DNA of 5,593 nt, from the NCBI GenBank assembly GCA_029777215.1, contig JAKOSQ010000106.1, forward strand, positions 1 through 5,593, in the 5' to 3' direction. This DNA is from Bacillota bacterium. GTDB lineage: Bacteria; Bacillota; Clostridia; Oscillospirales; Oscillospiraceae. Numbering within the stretch: position 1 is the first letter of the stretch; each line of letters starts with the position of its first letter. The position numbers and the translations under genes were made by a program. Below are positions 1-5,593 of the stretch, in pieces. The notes below the pieces were generated by a model. That model searched no databases and was not told the origin of the DNA. It saw only the letters and a program-made list of their open reading frames with translations.

Positions 1-102
1 GGCTCTGTACCGGCAATACAGAAAGTGGTGGGCGATGTGGAAGCCGGTAATGCCGGCGGCCGCGATCAAGAGGATGAGGCCGATGGTCTTTCCAGCGTGC
101 AT
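1..102 (-). CDS. Small membrane protein, N-terminal part only (runs off the window)
   Basis: Thirty-four codons are visible from an ATG at 102-100, and the frame is still open at the left edge. The translation starts MHAGKTIGLILLIAAAGITG and continues with FHIAHHF and LYCRYRA. Residues about 6-20 are strongly hydrophobic after a single Lys at position 5, so this is probably a single-pass membrane segment or uncleaved signal anchor; the two adjacent His and the Cys further on could be incidental. The start is well supported: the Shine-Dalgarno GAGGAGG sits 7 bases upstream, and the ATG lies 4 bp after the stop of the exonuclease gene, so the two genes are almost certainly cotranscribed and probably translationally coupled. 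The function is not recognised, and the C-terminal part is not visible. Confidence 0.6.
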   Translation of the reverse strand, partial: MHAGKTIGLILLIAAAGITGFHIAHHFLYCRYRA

Positions 103-106
103 ATTC

Positions 107-667
107 TTACCTCCTCAAAATTGCGTTCTGGTACATTTCCAGCTCGTGTCCCAGCAGCCGCATGATCTCCAACTCGTCCACGGCATCGCAGAGCGCGTTG
201 TGCTTTTCCGCGTAGCGCTGATTTCCGCTCAGCAGCCGCATCATCGGTTCAACGCCGTAGCCGCTCTTCATCCGCCCTGTTCCGAAGCAGTCTGCGCAGT
301 CCGGGATCGCGTCGTTGTACTGCCGGTAGGCGGCAAGCCGCATGATGTCGTGCCAGCAGTAGTCCGATAATTCCGGCAGCATCCCGCAGTCGAAGCTCGC
401 GTTGTAAGCAAAGAGCGACCGCACCTCAAACGAGCGGAGCCACGCGCCGATCCGGTCAAGTGCGTCCGCTCTCCCCGCGAGGATGCTCTTTTGGCCCCGC
501 ATGGTCAGCGCCGAAGAAAACATGCCGCCACACTTAAAGTCGGGATCGAGAATAAAATATTTCGTCTCGACCGGACGGAAAGCGTCGGAATCGGAGACGA
601 CAAGTCCGATGGACATTACTTCGTTATACCAGTTCGTTTCGGTGTCCAGCACCGCAAAATAGCTCAT
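107..667 (-). CDS. DEDDh-family 3'-5' exonuclease (DnaQ/RNase T-like)
   Basis: A 186-residue cytoplasmic protein with all motifs of the DEDDh exonuclease superfamily. Exo I is FAVLDTETN, with the metal-binding D8 and E10. Exo II is FAYNASFDCGML, with N89 and D93. Exo III is HNALCDAVDE, with H156 and D161 in the H-x4-D spacing typical of the DEDDh subgroup. The family removes nucleotides from DNA or RNA 3' ends by a two-metal mechanism. The protein is a single nuclease domain with no polymerase or helicase fusion, so it is not DNA polymerase III epsilon in any obvious sense; the substrate cannot be told. Residues 124-138 carry two Cys (C124, C127) in a linker before Exo III. The start at 667 is supported by a GGGGAGGGG Shine-Dalgarno just upstream and a promoter about 50 bp upstream. 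It is the first gene of an operon with the small membrane protein. Confidence 0.9.
   Translation of the reverse strand: MSYFAVLDTETNWYNEVMSIGLVVSDSDAFRPVETKYFILDPDFKCGGMFSSALTMRGQKSILAGRADALDRIGAWLRSFEVRSLFAYNASFDCGMLPELSDYCWHDIMRLAAYRQYNDAIPDCADCFGTGRMKSGYGVEPMMRLLSGNQRYAEKHNALCDAVDELEIMRLLGHELEMYQNAILRR
110..116 (-). promoter_or_regulatory. Ribosome-binding site made from the last two exonuclease codons
   Basis: The minus strand reads GAGGAGG followed 7 bases later by ATG. The motif is formed by the final two Arg codons (AGG AGG) of the exonuclease gene just before its TAA. This decides the start of the downstream membrane-protein frame and indicates tight coupling of the two genes. Confidence 0.7.
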
Positions 668-671
668 GTTT

Positions 672-680
672 CCCCTCCCC
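672..680 (-). promoter_or_regulatory. Ribosome-binding site of the exonuclease gene
   Basis: The minus strand reads GGGGAGGGG, then AAAC, then ATG. The GGAGG core is 6 bases from the start codon and fixes the start at 667. Confidence 0.7.
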
Positions 681-715
681 TGATGGCTGTATGCGAGTCG
701 TTTTTCATGAGTGTA

Positions 716-744
716 ATTATAAACGAGGCAGCCGCATAGTTCAA
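716..744 (-). promoter_or_regulatory. Sigma-A-type promoter for the exonuclease operon
   Basis: On the minus strand, TTGAAC (744-739) and a perfect TATAAT (721-716) are separated by exactly 17 bases. The predicted transcription start is near 709, giving a leader of about 40 bases before the ATG at 667. It lies downstream of the terminator at 787-824, so the exonuclease operon appears to be transcribed independently of the gene at 910-1149. Confidence 0.75.
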
Positions 745-753
745 GAGCGACGG

Positions 754-774
754 GAAAAATGAACGCGATTTTTC
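754..774. repeat. Short inverted repeat just upstream of the exonuclease promoter
   Basis: GAAAAAT (754-760) and ATTTTTC (768-774) are perfect inverted copies separated by 7 bases. The repeat lies 10 bp upstream of the -35 box. It could be an UP-like AT-rich element or an operator, but 7-bp AT-rich arms also arise by chance. Confidence 0.3.
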
Positions 775-786
775 AGTGTCTGCCGC

Positions 787-824
787 AAAAAAACAGCGCC
801 GACGGGTCAATTCCGTCGGCGCTG
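787..824 (-). terminator. Intrinsic terminator of the 79-residue gene
   Basis: On the minus strand a perfect 12-bp GC-rich stem (arms 824-813 and 805-794, loop of 7 bases) is followed at once by seven U residues (793-787). This is a textbook rho-independent terminator for transcription coming from the right. It isolates the small Cys-protein gene from the exonuclease promoter downstream. Confidence 0.9.
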
Positions 825-909
825 CGCCTGTAAGCGGCTTGTTTATTTGCCGGGATAACGATGGAGAAAGGTCACGATCCGGGCGCGGGTCGTCTGCCGT
901 ATTCCACTT

Positions 910-1149
910 TCAAAAATTCGGGCCGGACTTCCCGGTTCCAAAAGTCTTTTCCGGCCACTCGCAAACGCCCACGTCCAGCGCACGTGGACGGTCGAGGTGA
1001 AAATCGGCGTAGGCACAGTACCAGCAGGTCTCTTCCGCCGCACCGCCGCGCGCGGCAAAGGCCGGACAGCGCTGTCCGGGCCAGACGTTGCCCCCGGCGT
1101 TGGGCGCGTGCAGTGTCCGGTCTTCGCGGCGCTTCGCGGGCTCACCCAT
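910..1149 (-). CDS. 79-residue four-cysteine protein, possible metal-binding; function unknown
   Basis: The 79-residue product begins MGEPAKRRED and contains CWYCAYADFHLDRPRALDVG followed by VCEWPEK. The cysteines are C28, C42, C45 and C63 (C-x13-C-x2-C-x17-C), which could bind one zinc ion or a cluster; this is inferred from spacing only. Codon use is GC3-rich and uniform to the stop, like the neighbouring genes, which supports real coding. I chose the internal ATG at 1149-1147 because AAAGGGAG lies 9 bases upstream; the longer frame from 1188 has no comparable site. No membrane segment or signal peptide is seen. The gene is divergent from the recombinase unit, across 204 bp, and has its own terminator. 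I do not recognise a named family. The last 10 or so residues may be affected by a frameshift at a T run (see findings). Confidence 0.65.
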   Translation of the reverse strand: MGEPAKRREDRTLHAPNAGGNVWPGQRCPAFAARGGAAEETCWYCAYADFHLDRPRALDVGVCEWPEKTFGTGKSGPNF

Positions 1150-1217
1150 TAAAAATCGCTCCCTTTCGTTTTGCTCTCTTGTGACCAAGATAGCAGAGAT
1201 CGAAAGGGGAAGCCCCG

Positions 1218-1248
1218 TTTGCGCTTAAAAGACCCGATTTTGCGCTTA
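1218..1248. repeat. Phased direct repeat in the divergent intergenic region
   Basis: TTTGCGCTTA occurs at 1218-1227 and again at 1239-1248, a period of 21 bp, or two helical turns. Each copy is preceded by CCCG with one or two bases of slack. The pair lies between the divergent gene at 1149 and the small gene at 1354, so it could be a tandem binding site for a regulator or for the recombinase. In the rest of 1150-1353 I see only a 4-bp GGGG/CCCC inverted repeat near 1206-1216 and no convincing -35/-10 pair on either strand. Confidence 0.45.
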
Positions 1249-1340
1249 TTGTTGTTTTTGCCGCTTCCGCCTACCGTCCGCGCCCCGGCGTCCAAAGAAA
1301 CAAAGTACATAGAAATTTCCGCTTCATCATAAGCATTCAA

Positions 1341-1350
1341 GGGGGGTGAT
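1341..1350 (+). promoter_or_regulatory. Ribosome-binding site of the 47-residue gene
   Basis: GGGGGGTGAT lies 3 bases before the ATG at 1354. It matches the GGAGGTGAT anti-16S complement except for one base, and strongly supports translation of the short frame. Confidence 0.7.
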
Positions 1351-1353
1351 TAT

Positions 1354-1497
1354 ATGGCAAAAAAGGCGACCGAGCTTCGCAGCGACGTGCAGGACCGGGC
1401 GAACAGCGGTCGCCGCGTCACGCGGCGATATATCGGCAGCGCCGCGGCGGACGCGGTGGTGCTCTCGCTCATTCGGGCGCACAGCGCAAACGGCTGA
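1354..1497 (+). CDS. 47-residue basic protein upstream of the recombinase; function unknown
   Basis: The frame encodes 47 residues beginning MAKKATELRSDVQDR, with an Arg-rich centre (SGRRVTRRYIG, residues 18-28) and a short apolar helix-like stretch AAADAVVLSLIRAH (residues 30-43). It has an excellent Shine-Dalgarno, GC3-rich codons and a stop 43 bp before the recombinase ATG, so the two genes probably form one transcript. Its size, charge and position are like those of small DNA-binding accessory proteins such as excisionases or recombination directionality factors, but no diagnostic motif is present, so this is only a positional guess. A small regulator of the recombinase or an unrelated leader peptide are alternatives. 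Confidence 0.6.
   Translation: MAKKATELRSDVQDRANSGRRVTRRYIGSAAADAVVLSLIRAHSANG
1410..1428. repeat. 19-bp dyad inside the 47-residue gene
   Basis: Nine-base arms (1410-1418 and 1420-1428) are perfect inverted copies around a single central base at 1419. The dyad falls in the Arg-rich codons of the small gene, about 112 bp before the recombinase start. It may be an operator or recombinase half-site pair, or simply a by-product of CG-rich Arg codons. Confidence 0.3.
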
Positions 1498-1523
1498 ACC
1501 TACATAAGAAAAACAATGCGGAA

Positions 1524-1529
1524 AGGAGG
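1524..1529 (+). promoter_or_regulatory. Ribosome-binding site of the serine recombinase
   Basis: AGGAGG lies 11 bases upstream of the ATG at 1541, a slightly long but acceptable spacing. No other in-frame start nearby has a better site. Confidence 0.65.
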
Positions 1530-1540
1530 AGCGCAAAAGC

Positions 1541-3124
1541 ATGTGCGCTGAAAAAACCGCGAGGGTTTGGAACACGGCCCTATACTGCCGACTGTCCCGC
1601 GAGGACGGCGACCGGCCCGAGAGCGACAGCATCTCAAACCAGAAGGACCTGCTCACAGGCTTCGTCGCGGAGCACCCGGAGCTTCGCGTCACCGACGTCT
1701 ATGTCGACGACGGCTTCACAGGTACAAACTTTGACCGTCCCTCCTTCCTCCGGATGATCCGCGACATCGAGGCCGGACGCGTCGACTGCATCCTCGTCAA
1801 GGACCTCTCCCGTTTCGGCCGCGACTACATCGAAGCCGGCCGCTACCTTGAACGCTGGCTGCCGGCGCACGGCGTGCGCTTTCTCGCCCTCGGCGATGGC
1901 ATCGACAACGAGCGCGGGGCCTACGACATGATGCTGCCGCTCAAAAACCTGTTTAACGCCCAGTACGCCAAGGACATCTCCGAAAAGGTCAAAACCGCAA
2001 TGCACACAAAGCAGGCCCGCGGCGAGTTCATCGGGGCCTTCGCCTGCTACGGCTATCTGAAGGACCCCGAGAACCACAACCATCTTGTCGTCGACCCCGT
2101 CGCCGCGCCGGTCGTGCAGCGCATTTTTGACCTGTTCGACAGCGGCATCGGCAAGGTACGCATCGCCAGAATGCTTAACGCGGAGGACGTCCCCTGCCCC
2201 AGTGAGTACAAGCGTTTGATGGGCGAAAAGTATTCAAACAACCACCGGCTCGAGGGTACGACCTACTGGACCTACGCGACCGTCCACCGCATCCTCAAAA
2301 GCGAAATGTACATCGGCAACCTCGAACAGGGCCGCGACGTCCGCCTGCAGATGCACGGCGCGGCGAAGCGGAAGGACAGGACCGACTGGGTGATCGTTAC
2401 CGGCACGCACGAGCCGATCATCTCCCCGGAGCAGTGGGGCCGCGTGCAGGCCACGCTCCGCAGCAGCGCGCGGGAGCAGGACTTCACGCAGAACGTCAGT
2501 CCGTTCGCGGGCTTCCTCAAGTGCGGCGACTGCGGTCGAAGCATGGCAAAAACGACCTTGCGCGGCAGGACGTTTTATACCTGCGGGTCGTACAAGCGCT
2601 ACGGCGAAACGGTTTGCAGCCGGCACTACGTCACGCGGGAGGCGCTTGAAAAAATTGTTCTCGACGACCTCAACCGCATCATCGCAAGCGTCGAAGACCT
2701 GCAGGCGCTGGCAAAGCAGGGCCTGCAGGACGCGCCCCGCAGCACGAGCGCGAAGGGCGAAAAGGAAAAGCTCGACGGCGCGCTCGCCCGCGTCCGCCGG
2801 CTCCGGCAGAGCGCCTACGAGGACTACCGCGACGCTTTGATCTCCCGGGAGGACTTCCTGCGCTACCGCGACGACTATGCGGCGCAGGAAAAAAAGCTCG
2901 AAGCGCAGCTCGCGGCCCTCGAGGACAGCCGCTCCCGGAGCGGCGCGCCCGCGCGACCGTGGGTCGATTCCCTTTTGACGCACGGTCGCATGACACAGCT
3001 CGACCGCCAGACGATTGCGGAGACGATCCGCGAGATACGCGTCTTCGAAGGCGGCAAAATCGAGATCACCTATCTCTTCTCCGACGGGCTCGCGGCGCTG
3101 CTCGAGGATAACGACGACGGATAA
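1541..3124 (+). CDS. Large serine recombinase (TndX/TnpX-like site-specific integrase)
   Basis: A 527-residue, apparently complete large serine recombinase. It cuts and rejoins DNA at attachment sites through a covalent phosphoserine intermediate. The N-terminal catalytic domain (about 10-155) has YCRLSRED with the likely nucleophile S19 and R17, then DLSRFGRD with R91 and R94. A Recombinase domain follows (about 165-305). The zinc ribbon has C328, C331, C348 and C359 (C-x2-C-x16-C-x10-C). A charged coiled-coil segment spans about 405-465, and the C-terminal tail (about 475-520, with REIRVFEGGKIEITYLFSDG) resembles the DUF4368 region found in TndX-type transposon recombinases. No disruption or missing catalytic residue is seen, so the enzyme is probably active. 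It follows the 47-residue gene and converges on the lacZ remnant. GC content resembles the flanks, so it is not an obviously recent arrival. No conjugation, phage or resistance gene is visible nearby. Confidence 0.93.
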   Translation: MCAEKTARVWNTALYCRLSREDGDRPESDSISNQKDLLTGFVAEHPELRVTDVYVDDGFTGTNFDRPSFLRMIRDIEAGRVDCILVKDLSRFGRDYIEAGRYLERWLPAHGVRFLALGDGIDNERGAYDMMLPLKNLFNAQYAKDISEKVKTAMHTKQARGEFIGAFACYGYLKDPENHNHLVVDPVAAPVVQRIFDLFDSGIGKVRIARMLNAEDVPCPSEYKRLMGEKYSNNHRLEGTTYWTYATVHRILKSEMYIGNLEQGRDVRLQMHGAAKRKDRTDWVIVTGTHEPIISPEQWGRVQATLRSSAREQDFTQNVSPFAGFLKCGDCGRSMAKTTLRGRTFYTCGSYKRYGETVCSRHYVTREALEKIVLDDLNRIIASVEDLQALAKQGLQDAPRSTSAKGEKEKLDGALARVRRLRQSAYEDYRDALISREDFLRYRDDYAAQEKKLEAQLAALEDSRSRSGAPARPWVDSLLTHGRMTQLDRQTIAETIREIRVFEGGKIEITYLFSDGLAALLEDNDDG

Positions 3125-3197
3125 TATCGCACCTGCTAACAGAGCGCGGCCGCGTCAAAGTCTCCGCCTCCATGACGGCCTGCTGATTACTTCGGCC

Positions 3198-3242
3198 AAA
3201 CAAATGCCACGCAGAGAATTTTTCTCTACGTGGCATTTGTTT
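3198..3242. terminator. Long stem-loop between convergent genes, probable bidirectional terminator
   Basis: Arms 3198-3218 and 3222-3242 form a 21-bp stem with a 3-base TTT loop and one mismatch (C3212 against A3228), which becomes a G-U wobble in minus-strand RNA. AAACAAATG starts the left arm and CATTTGTTTT ends the right, giving a U-rich tract on plus-strand transcripts and a shorter one on minus-strand transcripts. Its place, 74 bp after the recombinase stop and 149 bp after the lacZ stop, fits termination of both converging transcripts. Confidence 0.75.
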
Positions 3243-3355
3243 TCGCTGCTGTTTATGCGGGCTTATTTCAGGTCAGCTTGTTTGAACTGTCAAGCGTGTA
3301 CGCGTCGGCCGTGGGTGCGGCACAGGCCATGACCGCGCCGGTGGAAATCTCTCCG

Positions 3356-3382
3356 GAGGGCAGCGCCGCAGCCGCTGCCCTC
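3356..3382. repeat. GC-rich hairpin directly after the lacZ stop
   Basis: Ten-base perfect arms GAGGGCAGCG (3356-3365) and CGCTGCCCTC (3373-3382) flank a 7-base loop. On the minus strand the hairpin begins 9 bases after the lacZ TAA. It lacks a U tract, so it may stabilise the mRNA 3' end rather than terminate. In the rest of the 3125-3390 intergenic stretch I see only a 10-bp CGCGGCCGCG palindrome at 3145-3154, which is likely to be chance. Confidence 0.5.
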
Positions 3383-3393
3383 TGCCGATCTTA

Positions 3394-5589
<2,196 letters not shown>

Positions 5590-5593
5590 TCAC

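Noticed and set aside
1149..1340. 63-residue minus-strand frame beginning MNAYDEAEISMYF
   Set aside because: No ribosome-binding site, poor codon pattern, and it covers the divergent regulatory region.
1349..1354. TATAAT on the minus strand as a promoter for the four-Cys gene
   Set aside because: It is part of the Shine-Dalgarno and start of the 47-residue gene, and no -35 box lies at a usable distance.
2234..2983. 249-residue frame on the strand opposite the recombinase
   Set aside because: A shadow of a GC-rich gene; the plus-strand frame has clear recombinase domains and this one has no recognisable motif.
3145..3154. CGCGGCCGCG palindrome as an attachment-site core
   Set aside because: Large serine recombinase sites are about 40-50 bp imperfect inverted repeats; nothing around this palindrome extends the symmetry.
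3015..3332. Plus-strand open frame over the recombinase end and the long hairpin (contains MPRREFFSTWHLF)
   Set aside because: It overlaps the recombinase in another frame and runs through the terminator stem; no Shine-Dalgarno and no coding-like composition.

Overview
The window is GC-rich and gene-dense. Its strong GGAGG-type ribosome-binding sites and its TndX-like large serine recombinase (Resolvase, Recombinase, zinc ribbon, DUF4368-like tail) suggest a low-copy chromosomal region of a gut Clostridia/Oscillospiraceae-like Bacillota. This placement is inferred from gene style; there is no rRNA or other marker to fix it.

Layout, left to right. (1) Positions 1-744, minus strand: a near-consensus promoter (TTGAAC-17-TATAAT) drives a DEDDh 3'-5' exonuclease, followed 4 bp later by the start of a small membrane protein that runs off the window. 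(2) Positions 787-1149, minus strand: an intrinsic terminator lies downstream of a 79-residue four-cysteine protein of unknown function. (3) Positions 1150-1353: a divergent intergenic region with a 10-bp direct repeat phased at 21 bp. (4) Positions 1354-3124, plus strand: a 47-residue basic small protein and a 527-residue large serine recombinase, 43 bp apart and probably cotranscribed. (5) Positions 3125-3390: a convergent intergenic region with a long near-perfect stem-loop, probably a bidirectional terminator, and a second GC-rich hairpin. (6) Positions 3391-5586, minus strand: a broken lacZ (GH2 beta-galactosidase).

The most notable points are two. First, lacZ has an internal out-of-frame deletion that removes nearly the whole catalytic barrel, including both expected catalytic glutamates. 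A one-base loss in a C run about 550 bp further on restores the original frame. The result is a deceptively open 731-codon frame with about 185 nonsense residues in the middle. Second, the recombinase stands apparently alone, with only two small unknown proteins, in an interval of about 2.4 kb bounded by terminators and without any recognisable cargo or conjugation gene. It could be a minimal or remnant integrative element, or a domesticated recombinase. I see no convincing attachment site, tRNA, CRISPR array or insertion sequence ends. I did not find a clearly novel multi-gene system; the recombinase with its two small neighbours is the best candidate for something undescribed.
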